38,128 bases of DNA from CAVDRM01 sp963611355 (lineage in GTDB: Bacteria; Bacillota; Clostridia; Christensenellales; Aristaeellaceae): the NCBI GenBank assembly GCA_963611355.1, contig CAVDRM010000022.1, forward strand, positions 1 through 38,128, written 5' to 3'. Under the pieces are notes generated by a model. It had not been told where the DNA came from. It saw only the letters and a program-made list of their open reading frames with translations, and did not search any database. The position numbers were made by a program, and so were the translations under genes. Positions 14,880 through 22,373 of this stretch are shown here, one piece after another. The first letter of the stretch is position 1. Every line of letters starts with the position of its first letter.

Positions 14880-15551
14880 ATGACTACGTTTGAAAAGCTG
14901 CGTGCCTTAAATCCTGACATTCCGTTTTATAGCGTCCATGATCCCGAATTCCGCACCTTCGGCCGCGTGATTGATTTTCCCGCCGAGAAGCTCATGGCCG
15001 TTTGCGAAAAGGCCGCCGAAATGCCGGCAGAAGGCAGCAAATATGTGCCGTCCATGCCGGAATTAGAGGAGCTTACAGATGAATGCCGCGCCGTTCAGAC
15101 CGTTCTGCGCGGCGAAGGAAGCTGCCAAGTCGGCGTCTGCTGGGGACATTCCAGCCTGCTCAACTGCTTGGAATATCACCGTGCCAGCGAGCATAACATC
15201 GCCGTGAGCGATATGGTGCTGATGCTTGCGCACCAGCAGGACATGGAGGGCTTTGAGCTGGATACGAAAAAGGTCACGGCTTTCTATGTCCCCAAGGGCA
15301 GCGTCATCGAGGTCTACGCAACGACCCTGCACTTCTGCCCCTGTCAGGTATCCGATGACGGCTTCCGCTGCATCGTTGTTCTGCCGAAGGGCACGAATAC
15401 GCCCTTGGACGGCGAGAGGCCGGAGGGCGGCGACGGACGGCTTCTGTGGGCTAAGGATAAATGGCTCATCGCACATGAGGACAACACGCCTGTTCTGGAA
15501 AAGGGCGCGTATGCCGGTCTGCACGGCATCAACTACGAGATTCATTATTGA
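14880..15551 (+). CDS. DUF4867 family protein
   Basis: A 223-residue protein of a Firmicutes family without a known function. Characteristic stretches are FYSVHDPEFRTFGRV (residues 18-32), CWGHSSLLNCLEYHRASE near residue 88 and FYVPKGSVIEVYATTLHFCP near residue 138. The second and third supply conserved His and Glu residues spaced as in cupin-type metal enzymes such as sugar isomerases, so a metal-dependent step on the same sugar is a reasonable guess but not shown. AAGGAGG lies at 14863-14869; a TTG one codon earlier (14877) is better spaced and could be the true start. Embedded between the epimerase and the dehydrogenase, it is evidently part of the pathway. Confidence 0.8.
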   Translation: MTTFEKLRALNPDIPFYSVHDPEFRTFGRVIDFPAEKLMAVCEKAAEMPAEGSKYVPSMPELEELTDECRAVQTVLRGEGSCQVGVCWGHSSLLNCLEYHRASEHNIAVSDMVLMLAHQQDMEGFELDTKKVTAFYVPKGSVIEVYATTLHFCPCQVSDDGFRCIVVLPKGTNTPLDGERPEGGDGRLLWAKDKWLIAHEDNTPVLEKGAYAGLHGINYEIHY

Positions 15552-15565
15552 GGAGTGAAGCATTC

Positions 15566-16996
15566 ATGGAACGCAAGGCCTTTATGAATAATATGATTCT
15601 GACGGAGCTTGAAGACGTTGTGGGCACGGAGAACGTATCCACTGCGCCCAGCGACCGGGCAACCTACGGCGTGGACTATTTCTGGATCAGCCGTATGTGG
15701 GAGGACCGCGGACAGACCCCGCCCATGCCGGACTATATCGTGCGGCCGGGCAGCAGCATCGAGGTCAGCAAAATTCTGAAGATTGCAAACTACTATAAAA
15801 TCCCCGTGAATATCTGGGGCGGCGGCAGCGGCAGTCAGGGCGGCGCTCTGCCGATGGCCGGCGGCATCATGATGGACATGAAGCGAATGAACCACCTGAT
15901 TGAGATAGATGAGGTCAGCCGCACCATCACTGCCGAGGCCGGCATGATTTTCCAGCAGCTCGAATGGTACGCCAACGAGCGCGGTTATTCCTGCCAGCAC
16001 ATCCCCTCCTGTCTGACCTGCGGCACCATCGGCGGCGCTTTGGGCCATCGCGGCATCGGCATCATGTCCACCAAGTACGGCAAGATTGACGACCAGTGCA
16101 TCAGCATGGAGGTCGTTCTCCCCAACGGCGATATCATCAACACCCTGCCCGTTCCCAAGCACGCCGCAGGCCCTGACCTCAATGAAATTTTTATCGGCAG
16201 CGAGGGCACTTTGGGCGTCATCACCAAGGCCACCTTTAAGCTCTTTGAGCAGCCGGAAAGCCGCCGGCACATCGCCTTCCTGTTCCCCGATATGCATTCC
16301 GGCTACATGGCGGGCCGCGACATCATGCAGAAGGTGAAGCCCTCCATCCTCCGCTTCTTTGACGAGGCCGAGACCGTGTCCATCATCAAGAAAATTCTGG
16401 GCTTTGAGAAAAAGGGCTGCTTCATGAACGTGACCTGCGAGGGCATGAAGAAAATCGTTGATATTGAAATGGAAATCGTGCAGGAAATCGCCGACAAGTA
16501 CGGCGCTCAGAATCTGGGCAGCGAGTACGGCGAAAAGTGGTACCAGAACCGCATCACCTTCTTCTATCCCGGCCACATCATGGATATCCCGCAGATGTTC
16601 GGCACGATGGATACCGTGGCCACCTATGCCAACATCGAAAAAATCTATTGGGCGATGAAGAAGACCATCAACGAGCAGTTCCCTTATGTCAAATACATTT
16701 CTCACTCCAGCCATTGGTATGAGTGGGGCTGCATGAATTACACCCGCTTTATCGTTGACCCCGCCTATGTGCCGGAAGACCCGGAAGAGGCCGTGCGTCT
16801 GCACAACAGGATTTGGAACGCCGGCGTGCGTGCGGCGATGGAAAACGGCGGCGTCATCAACGACCATCACGGCATCGGTCTCAAGCTGTCCCGCCTGATG
16901 AAGGAGCAGTATGGTCCTGCCATGCAGGTGATGCAGGGGCTTAAAAAGAGCTTGGATCCCAACGGCATCATGAATCCCTACAAGCTGGGTCTGTAA
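15566..16996 (+). CDS. FAD-linked 2-hydroxyacid dehydrogenase (GlcD-like)
   Basis: A 476-residue flavoprotein of the FAD-linked oxidase superfamily (glycolate oxidase GlcD, D-lactate dehydrogenase, alkyl-DHAP synthase). The PCMH-type FAD-binding domain spans about residues 55-230, with IWGGGSGSQGG (83-93), CGTIGGALGHRGIG (152-165) and GSEGTLGVIT (211-220). The C-terminal domain ends with NDHHGIGLKLSRLM and SLDPNGIMNPYKLG, the usual end of the family. Start at 15566 follows GAGGAG. It is followed by a GlcF-like Fe-S protein and, two genes on, by EtfB and EtfA, so electrons probably pass from a 2-hydroxyacid or polyol through Fe-S centres or ETF to NAD or ferredoxin rather than oxygen. Substrate unknown: glycolate, glycerate, lactate or a sugar acid are candidates. 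Confidence 0.88.
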   Translation: MERKAFMNNMILTELEDVVGTENVSTAPSDRATYGVDYFWISRMWEDRGQTPPMPDYIVRPGSSIEVSKILKIANYYKIPVNIWGGGSGSQGGALPMAGGIMMDMKRMNHLIEIDEVSRTITAEAGMIFQQLEWYANERGYSCQHIPSCLTCGTIGGALGHRGIGIMSTKYGKIDDQCISMEVVLPNGDIINTLPVPKHAAGPDLNEIFIGSEGTLGVITKATFKLFEQPESRRHIAFLFPDMHSGYMAGRDIMQKVKPSILRFFDEAETVSIIKKILGFEKKGCFMNVTCEGMKKIVDIEMEIVQEIADKYGAQNLGSEYGEKWYQNRITFFYPGHIMDIPQMFGTMDTVATYANIEKIYWAMKKTINEQFPYVKYISHSSHWYEWGCMNYTRFIVDPAYVPEDPEEAVRLHNRIWNAGVRAAMENGGVINDHHGIGLKLSRLMKEQYGPAMQVMQGLKKSLDPNGIMNPYKLGL

Positions 16997-17035
16997 ACCG
17001 ACATTTTTTCATGACCGATAAAGGAGATAGAGACA

Positions 17036-18118
17036 ATGTTTAGCGAAAAAGCGAAAAAGAATGCGGAGGCCTGCCGCTTTTGCTGGATGTGCCGCCACCT
17101 GTGCCCCGTGCAGCTGGTGACGGGCAAGGAGACCAACACGCCCCGTGCCAAGGGTCTGCAGGTCAGCATGATCGAGCGCGGCATGCCCTTTGATATGGAT
17201 GTCGCCAAGACCATGTATGAATGCATGCTCTGCGGCGCCTGCACCAACGACTGCGTGACCGGCTTTGACCCGCTGATTTTCATCCGTGAAGGCCGTACGC
17301 AGGCCAATGTGCAGGGCGTCGTTCCTGCCTATGTGCAGAAGGTCATTGACAGGGTCGTTGAAACAGGCAACATATACGGCGCGTCCGAAACCAAGGTGGA
17401 CTTTGCCGGCATCCCCGAAAGCGGAGATACGCTGGTCTGGCTGGGCGCGACGGCCCGCTATTCCACGCCATGCGTCGCCAATGCCCTGTTTACTGTTTTG
17501 AAAACGGCTGATGTGCCGTTCGCCGCGCTCAAAAACGAGCCTGCCTCCGGCAGTGCGCTGGGCGACCTGATGGGCTTTGTGGAGGATGTCCGCGCACAGG
17601 CTGTCAAGGCGGGCGAGGCCATCCGCGCAACGGGTGCAAAAAAAGTCATCGTGCTGGACAGCTATGACGCAGCGCTCATGCGCCACGAATATAAGGATTG
17701 GGGAATCGACCTGCCGGAAATCGTCACCGCAACCGCGTTTGCGGATGAATTGATAAAGTCCGGCAAGCTGAATACGCAGAAGAAGCCGCTGGTCGTCACC
17801 TATCATGACGGCAGCCGTCTGGCGCGTGACCTGGACGAGCATCAGCCCGCCCGCGATATTCTGAACGCAATGGGCTGCGAGATTCATGAAATGTGGCAGA
17901 ACCGCCGCTTGGCCAAGTGCTGCGGCAGCGCAGTGGTCGGACAGTACCTTCCGGAGCTTCGTGCAAAGGTCGCCGAAGGACGCTGGGAGCATTGCAAGCG
18001 CACGGACGCGAAAATCATGGTCGCCGCCTGCCCGCAGAGCACGGAGGCGCTCAGCGCTGTCGTTCCCGAAGGCTACGAATATAAGGATTTGTTCGTCATG
18101 CTGGCGGAGCGCATCTGA
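17036..18118 (+). CDS. GlcF/HdrD-like iron-sulfur protein
   Basis: A 360-residue electron carrier. Two [4Fe-4S] motifs lie near the N-terminus: Cys13, 16, 19 and 23, and Cys63, 66, 69 and 73. A C-terminal cysteine-rich (CCG) domain is present with AKCCGSAVV (Cys295, 296) and Cys332, but its usual first Cys is Ser260 in YHDGSRLAR. The first CCG domain expected in GlcF has no Cys pair (PASGSALGD near residue 172). It is therefore a partly degenerate member that probably lacks one non-cubane cluster. AAAGGAGATAG precedes the start. It probably forms a complex with the preceding flavoprotein, and may hand electrons to EtfAB. Confidence 0.85.
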   Translation: MFSEKAKKNAEACRFCWMCRHLCPVQLVTGKETNTPRAKGLQVSMIERGMPFDMDVAKTMYECMLCGACTNDCVTGFDPLIFIREGRTQANVQGVVPAYVQKVIDRVVETGNIYGASETKVDFAGIPESGDTLVWLGATARYSTPCVANALFTVLKTADVPFAALKNEPASGSALGDLMGFVEDVRAQAVKAGEAIRATGAKKVIVLDSYDAALMRHEYKDWGIDLPEIVTATAFADELIKSGKLNTQKKPLVVTYHDGSRLARDLDEHQPARDILNAMGCEIHEMWQNRRLAKCCGSAVVGQYLPELRAKVAEGRWEHCKRTDAKIMVAACPQSTEALSAVVPEGYEYKDLFVMLAERI

Positions 18119-18126
18119 CATGCGAA

Positions 18127-18167
18127 AAAAGCGCGACGCGGGGAGCGAAATGCCCCGCGCCGCTTTT
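18127..18167 (+). terminator. Intra-operon attenuator hairpin
   Basis: Nested arms AAAAGCG/CGCTTTT (18127-18133 and 18161-18167) and CGCGGGG/CCCCGCG (18137-18143 and 18153-18159) form a long GC-rich stem ending in TTTT. It lies between the Fe-S protein and the FGGY kinase and should lower expression of the downstream genes without fully ending the transcript. No separate promoter was recognised after it. Confidence 0.6.
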
Positions 18168-18216
18168 GGCGTTTGTGCGTCAAAAAATCGATTTGTGAGG
18201 AAAGGGCGAAAGAAGC

Positions 18217-19683
18217 ATGAAATATCTGCTGGGCGTGGACTTTGGAGGCTCTTCCTCCAAGGCGACGCTTTTGAGAGAGGACGGAAAGGTCTGCGCGACT
18301 GCCGGAAAAGAATACCCGACCTATTATCCGCACAGCGGCTGGGCGGAGCAGGACGCGGAGGACAGCTATCAGGCGCTGGTGGCTAATGTGCGGGAAATCC
18401 TGCATACCTCCGGTGTAAAGCCGGATGACATTGCTGCGCTTGCCCTGGACGCGGCGACCCACACTGCCGTTCTGCTGGGCGCGGATGACAGACCCGTGCG
18501 CCGCGCCATCTATTGGACGGACAGCCGCGCCAGCGCGGAGGCCGCCGAATTAAAGGAAAATCTCGGCAATGAGCTGATGAAGGAATGCTTTAACGGCGTA
18601 TCCAGCCTATGGACGCTGCCTCAACTCATGTGGCTGAAGCGGCACGAGCCGGAGACGCTCCGAAAGACGCGCAAGTTCATGGCCGTTAAAGATTATGTGC
18701 GTTTCCGTCTGACGGGAGATTATGTGACGGACAGCATCGAGGCGATGGGTTTCCTGCTGCTGGACGCCCGCAAAAATGAATGGTCGGACAAGCTGTGCGC
18801 AATGGCCGGCTTGGATAAAAACATCATGCCGCCCATCGTGAACCCGATGACCAGGCTGTCCAAGCTGACAAAAAAGGCGCAGGAGGACACGGGGCTGACG
18901 GAGAATACGGTTGTCATTGTCGGCGCAACGGATACCGTGATGGAGGTTTATGCCGCCGGTGCGATTGCCGTCGGTCAGGCCACGGTAAAGCTCGCCACGG
19001 CGGGGCGCATTTGCCCGATTACCGACCATGCGGTGGTCGACCCGCGCCTTGTCACCTACCGCCATGTCATTGACGGGCTTTGGTATCCGGGAACGGCCAC
19101 CAAGAGCTGTGCCGCCAGCAACCGCTGGTACAGGGACACCTTCGGCGGAAGCTTCGGCGAAATGAGCGCTGCGGCGGCTTCCGTTCAGCGCGGCTGCGAC
19201 GGGCTGTATTTCCATCCCTATCTGCAGGGCGAGATTACGCCGTATCTGGATGACAAGCTCCGCGCCAGCTTTGTGGGCGCTGTCGGTGCGCATACCAAGG
19301 CACATTTTAACCGCGCCGTGCTGGAGGGCGTAGCGTATTCCATGAAGGACTGCTTTGCGACCCTGAAGGAACTGAACATTGCGCCCACGGAGGCCGTTGC
19401 CATCGGCGGCGGCGCAAAGAGCGATTTGTGGCGGCAGATTTTGGCGGATATGCTGAATATTCCGCTGAAGACCGTTGAAAATGTGGATTCCAGCCTCGGC
19501 AGCGCCATGCTTGCAGGCGTGGCGACAGGCGTGTTTGAAAGCCATGCGGAGGCGGTCGGACGCTGTGTTCGGGTGACGGGCGAAACAATGCCCGACAAGG
19601 CGGGCGTGGCCTACTATCAGGAGCATTTTGCAGTCTATCAGGCCATCCAACAGGCGTTGGCACCGATTTATCACGGAATGTAG
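18217..19683 (+). CDS. FGGY-family carbohydrate kinase, xylulokinase-like
   Basis: A 488-residue sugar kinase of the FGGY family, of normal length. N-terminal ATPase-fold motif LLGVDFGGSSSKA (4-16), PHSGWAEQDAEDSY near residue 44, the sugar-contact region IYWTDSRA near residue 93, a second nucleotide-binding stretch VAIGGGAKSDLWRQILADML near residue 394, and the C-terminal SSLGSAMLAGVATG. Closest in look to xylulokinases. GGAAAGGG lies before the start. In the operon it follows a partial terminator and directly precedes EtfB. Having both an FGGY and a PfkB kinase suggests two phosphorylations or two converging substrates (for example a ketose and an aldehyde or keto-acid). Confidence 0.9.
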   Translation: MKYLLGVDFGGSSSKATLLREDGKVCATAGKEYPTYYPHSGWAEQDAEDSYQALVANVREILHTSGVKPDDIAALALDAATHTAVLLGADDRPVRRAIYWTDSRASAEAAELKENLGNELMKECFNGVSSLWTLPQLMWLKRHEPETLRKTRKFMAVKDYVRFRLTGDYVTDSIEAMGFLLLDARKNEWSDKLCAMAGLDKNIMPPIVNPMTRLSKLTKKAQEDTGLTENTVVIVGATDTVMEVYAAGAIAVGQATVKLATAGRICPITDHAVVDPRLVTYRHVIDGLWYPGTATKSCAASNRWYRDTFGGSFGEMSAAAASVQRGCDGLYFHPYLQGEITPYLDDKLRASFVGAVGAHTKAHFNRAVLEGVAYSMKDCFATLKELNIAPTEAVAIGGGAKSDLWRQILADMLNIPLKTVENVDSSLGSAMLAGVATGVFESHAEAVGRCVRVTGETMPDKAGVAYYQEHFAVYQAIQQALAPIYHGM

Positions 19684-19692
19684 GATGTTGGC

Positions 19693-20460
19693 ATGAACAT
19701 ACTTGTTTGCTTAAAGCAGGTTCCCGATACCACCGAGGTGAAGCTGTCCAGTGATTTTACCCTGCAGCGGGATTTTGTCGCGCAGGTGATGAACCCGGCC
19801 GATGAAAGCGCCCTGGAAAAGGGCTTGCAGCTTCGGGATGCATGCGGCGGCTCGGTCACCGTCCTTTCGATGGGGCCAAAACGCGCAGAAAGCCTTTTGC
19901 GGGAGGCGCTTTCCCGCGGCGCGGACAGGGCGGTTTTGTTAACAGACCCCGCCTTTGCGGGTGCGGATACCTTGGTGACGGCCAAGTGCCTCAAAGCTGC
20001 CGTCCATGCCTTGGGCGGATTTGATGCAATTCTGTGCGGCCGCCGCGCCGTGGACGGCGAAACAGGGCAGGTCGGCCCGATGCTGGCCTCTTTGCTGGAT
20101 GTTCCCTGCGTTGCCAATGCGACGGCGCTGGAGAAAACGGAAAGCGGGTTGACCGCTGTTCAGCTGACAGAAGCGGGAAAAATCACTTGGCAAACGCCGC
20201 TGCCTTCGGTCATCACCTTCTGCGAATGGAGCTATCGGCTGCGCCTGCCGACGCTGACAGGCTTAAAGAAGGCTGCAAAGGCAGAGATTCGAATGTTTGC
20301 GCCCGCTGACATCGGCCTGAACGCCGGGCAGTGCGGCCTCAAAGCCTCGCCGACCCGCGTCATTCATGTGGACAGACGCCCCGTGTGCGTGCGTCCGTGC
20401 AGGAAAATCAGCGCGGCAGAGGTGCTTTCTGCCTTGACGGAGAGGGGGCTGCTGCCGTGA
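19693..20460 (+). CDS. etfB: Electron transfer flavoprotein beta subunit
   Basis: A 255-residue EtfB (FixA). Landmarks: NILVCLKQVPDT (2-13), NPADESALE (34-42), LSMGPKRAESLLREALSRG near residue 58, and the nucleotide-binding GRRAVDGETGQVGP (117-130). Heterodimer partner is EtfA, whose GTG start overlaps this stop codon. The ribosome binding site is poor (GGATG), and the gene starts nine bases after the kinase stop, so translation is probably coupled. In anaerobes, ETF pairs next to FAD/GlcD-type dehydrogenases couple oxidation of lactate-like acids to NAD, in some cases with ferredoxin (bifurcation, as in the Acetobacterium lactate dehydrogenase). Whether this one bifurcates is not determinable by eye. 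Confidence 0.93.
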   Translation: MNILVCLKQVPDTTEVKLSSDFTLQRDFVAQVMNPADESALEKGLQLRDACGGSVTVLSMGPKRAESLLREALSRGADRAVLLTDPAFAGADTLVTAKCLKAAVHALGGFDAILCGRRAVDGETGQVGPMLASLLDVPCVANATALEKTESGLTAVQLTEAGKITWQTPLPSVITFCEWSYRLRLPTLTGLKKAAKAEIRMFAPADIGLNAGQCGLKASPTRVIHVDRRPVCVRPCRKISAAEVLSALTERGLLP

Positions 20461-21386
20461 AAATCGTTGTATTTTGCGAAGCGGCGCCGAATCCCGCCCT
20501 GGAGCTTATCGGAAAGGCACGCGCCATCGCGCCGGAGGCGTTTATCATCGCGCTATCGGAGCATGAAAATGCTCGGCTGCTTTTGGCATCCGGCGTCAAT
20601 GAGGTGCAGCGTCTTGCGCTCTGCGCGGATGACTGCGCACAGGGCAGCCGCATTGTGCAGGCGCTGAAAACGCTTCAGGCAGACATCGTGCTGTTTCCCG
20701 CCACGGTGCGCGGACGTTTTCTGTCCGCATGGACAGCCGCACGGCTGGATACGGGGCTGACGGCGGACTGCACGGATTTAAACATTCAAAACGGGCTGCT
20801 CCTGCAGACACGCCCCGCTTTCGGCAACAACCTGACGGCGGATATCCTCTGCAAAATAAAAAGACCTCAAATGGCCTCCGTTCGTCCGGGCGTATTCCCG
20901 CTGCCTGAGCCTGCCGGCGAAGGAGGGGGCGTATACAAAATGATGGCGCTGCCGTTTTTGGAAGAGCGCATGGCGCACATTTCCTTTGAGCCTGTTGAAA
21001 ACGGCGTATCCCTGCAAAACGCAGGGGTTGTCATTGCGGGCGGCAAGGGCGTGGGCAGCAGGAAAGGCTTCGAGAAGCTGTTTGAACTGGCGAATCTGCT
21101 GGGCGGCGCGGTGGGCGCGACCCGCAGCGCCGTGGACGCCGGTTATATCTCCTATGCCCATCAGGTCGGGCAGACAGGCGTGACCATTCGGCCGGAGCTG
21201 TATATCGGCTTTGGCATCAGCGGCCTTGTCCAGCACACGGTGGGCATGAGCAGCGCTAAAACCGTGGTTTCTGTCAACAAGGACCGCAGCGCTCCCATCT
21301 TTGCCTGCTCGGATTACGGAATCATTGCCGATTGGCAGGAAACCATCGACATGATGATACAATACATCAAGGAAAGGAAGAAATGA
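20457..21386 (+). CDS. etfA: Electron transfer flavoprotein alpha subunit
   Basis: A 309-residue EtfA (FixB). The N-terminal ETF domain begins KIVVFCEAAPNPALELIGKA; the C-terminal FAD-binding domain has the hallmark stretches GAVGATRSAVDAGYISYAHQ, VTIRPELYIGFGISGLVQHT and VNKDRSAPIF. No N-terminal ferredoxin extension is present, unlike LctC of Acetobacterium. The GTG start at 20457 is chosen because it overlaps the etfB stop (GTGA) and follows GAGAGGGGG; the open frame continues upstream inside etfB but without a start signal. With EtfB it should accept electrons from the flavoprotein/Fe-S pair encoded earlier in the operon. Confidence 0.93.
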   Translation: MKIVVFCEAAPNPALELIGKARAIAPEAFIIALSEHENARLLLASGVNEVQRLALCADDCAQGSRIVQALKTLQADIVLFPATVRGRFLSAWTAARLDTGLTADCTDLNIQNGLLLQTRPAFGNNLTADILCKIKRPQMASVRPGVFPLPEPAGEGGGVYKMMALPFLEERMAHISFEPVENGVSLQNAGVVIAGGKGVGSRKGFEKLFELANLLGGAVGATRSAVDAGYISYAHQVGQTGVTIRPELYIGFGISGLVQHTVGMSSAKTVVSVNKDRSAPIFACSDYGIIADWQETIDMMIQYIKERKK

Positions 21387-21389
21387 TTC

Positions 21390-22205
21390 ATGAATTACAA
21401 AAAGACGTACATCCCGAAAAAGGGCTATACTCCGCTGTGTGAAATCGGCAAATGCAGCCTGAAGGACCTGGAATTCGGCATTATCGAGCTGGGAGACGGC
21501 GAGAGCTACACCTTTGATACCAAGGATCGTGAGGTCGCCTTCGTCCTGCTGAACGGCAAGGCCGGTTTCACCGCCAACGGCAGGAACTACGGCACTTTGG
21601 GCGTGCGCCGCAATGTGTTTGAAAGCCCCAAGGCCGAATGCTTCTATGCGCCGCGCCACTGCTCCGTAAAGGTTGACAGCCCATGGAACGTGAAGATTGC
21701 CGTGTGCGGAACGCCCATCGATGTGGACACCGAGCCGCAGGCCATTCATCAGGCGGATGTCCGCGTGGTGCGGCTGGGCGCAAAGCCGTGGGAGCGTGAT
21801 ACCAGCTTCATCGTGGACGGCAGCACGAACGCCAAAAAGCTGACCATCGGCGAAGCGTATATCACACCCGGCAACTGGGCCGGCTTCCCGCCGCACAAGC
21901 ATGATGTGGATAATATGCCCTCAGAGGGAATTTTGGAAGAAATTTACTACTTCCTGTTCGACCCGCAGCATGGCTTCGGCGTGCAGTGCCTGTATACCGC
22001 CGACGGCGAAATCGATGAGGCGTACCGCGTCAAGCAGGACGAACTGGTTGAATTCCCGCGCGGCTATCACACCACCGTGGGCGCACCCGGCTATAACACC
22101 TACTTCCTGTGGCTGATGGCGGGCGAGCATCAGGGCTTCTTCCGCTCCAACGACCCCGACCATGAATGGGTCAGCGCCGTGGAAAATCTGTTAAAGAAAA
22201 ACTGA
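21390..22205 (+). CDS. IolB-like 5-deoxy-glucuronate isomerase
   Basis: A 271-residue bicupin of the IolB/KduI family. IolB converts 5-deoxy-glucuronate to 2-deoxy-5-keto-gluconate in inositol breakdown. The metal-binding set is intact: His169 and His171 in FPPHKHD, Glu183/184 in ILEEIYYF and His227 in PRGYHTT, followed by APGYNTYFLWLMAGE, all family signatures. GGAAGGAAA precedes the start, three bases after etfA. It is the last gene of the operon before the terminator. No iolG, iolE or iolD is in the window, but a PfkB kinase and class II aldolase of the type that follow IolB (IolC, IolJ) are, so it may isomerise a deoxy- or keto-uronate related to the pathway sugar. Confidence 0.85.
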   Translation: MNYKKTYIPKKGYTPLCEIGKCSLKDLEFGIIELGDGESYTFDTKDREVAFVLLNGKAGFTANGRNYGTLGVRRNVFESPKAECFYAPRHCSVKVDSPWNVKIAVCGTPIDVDTEPQAIHQADVRVVRLGAKPWERDTSFIVDGSTNAKKLTIGEAYITPGNWAGFPPHKHDVDNMPSEGILEEIYYFLFDPQHGFGVQCLYTADGEIDEAYRVKQDELVEFPRGYHTTVGAPGYNTYFLWLMAGEHQGFFRSNDPDHEWVSAVENLLKKN

Positions 22206-22220
22206 TATATTTTCTTCCTT

Positions 22221-22252
22221 TGACGCGCCGTATCTGTCGGCGCGTCATTTTT
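22221..22252 (+). terminator. Terminator of the catabolic operon
   Basis: A perfect 10-bp stem TGACGCGCCG/CGGCGCGTCA (22221-22230 and 22238-22247) with a seven-base loop is followed by TTTTT. It ends the eleven-gene operon 15 bases after the last stop. Confidence 0.95.
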
Positions 22253-22326
22253 CATGAATGTTGAGGAACGGACAATTCCGTGCAGGATATGTATCCAAAA
22301 TTCCGATGGCCGGAAGGAGAGCATAT

Positions 22327-22357
22327 CAAAAGGCGGCCGCAAAATGCAGACCGCCTT
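22327..22357 (-). terminator. Terminator of the calcium-repeat protein gene
   Basis: Stem AAGGCGG/CCGCCTT (22330-22336 and 22351-22357) followed by TTT on the minus strand, 17 bases after the stop. It faces the terminator of the catabolic operon, so the two transcripts converge here. Confidence 0.75.
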
Positions 22358-22373
22358 CCATGAAGAGACGTTT

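Noticed and set aside
15545..16870. Minus-strand open frame (about 440 codons) opposite the FAD dehydrogenase
   Set aside because: His/Asp/Val-rich shadow of a GC-rich gene on the other strand, with no domain.
20331..20456. N-terminal extension of EtfA
   Set aside because: The open frame continues upstream inside etfB but is composed of shadow sequence; the GTG at 20457 overlaps the etfB stop, follows GAGAGGGGG and begins directly with the ETF domain.
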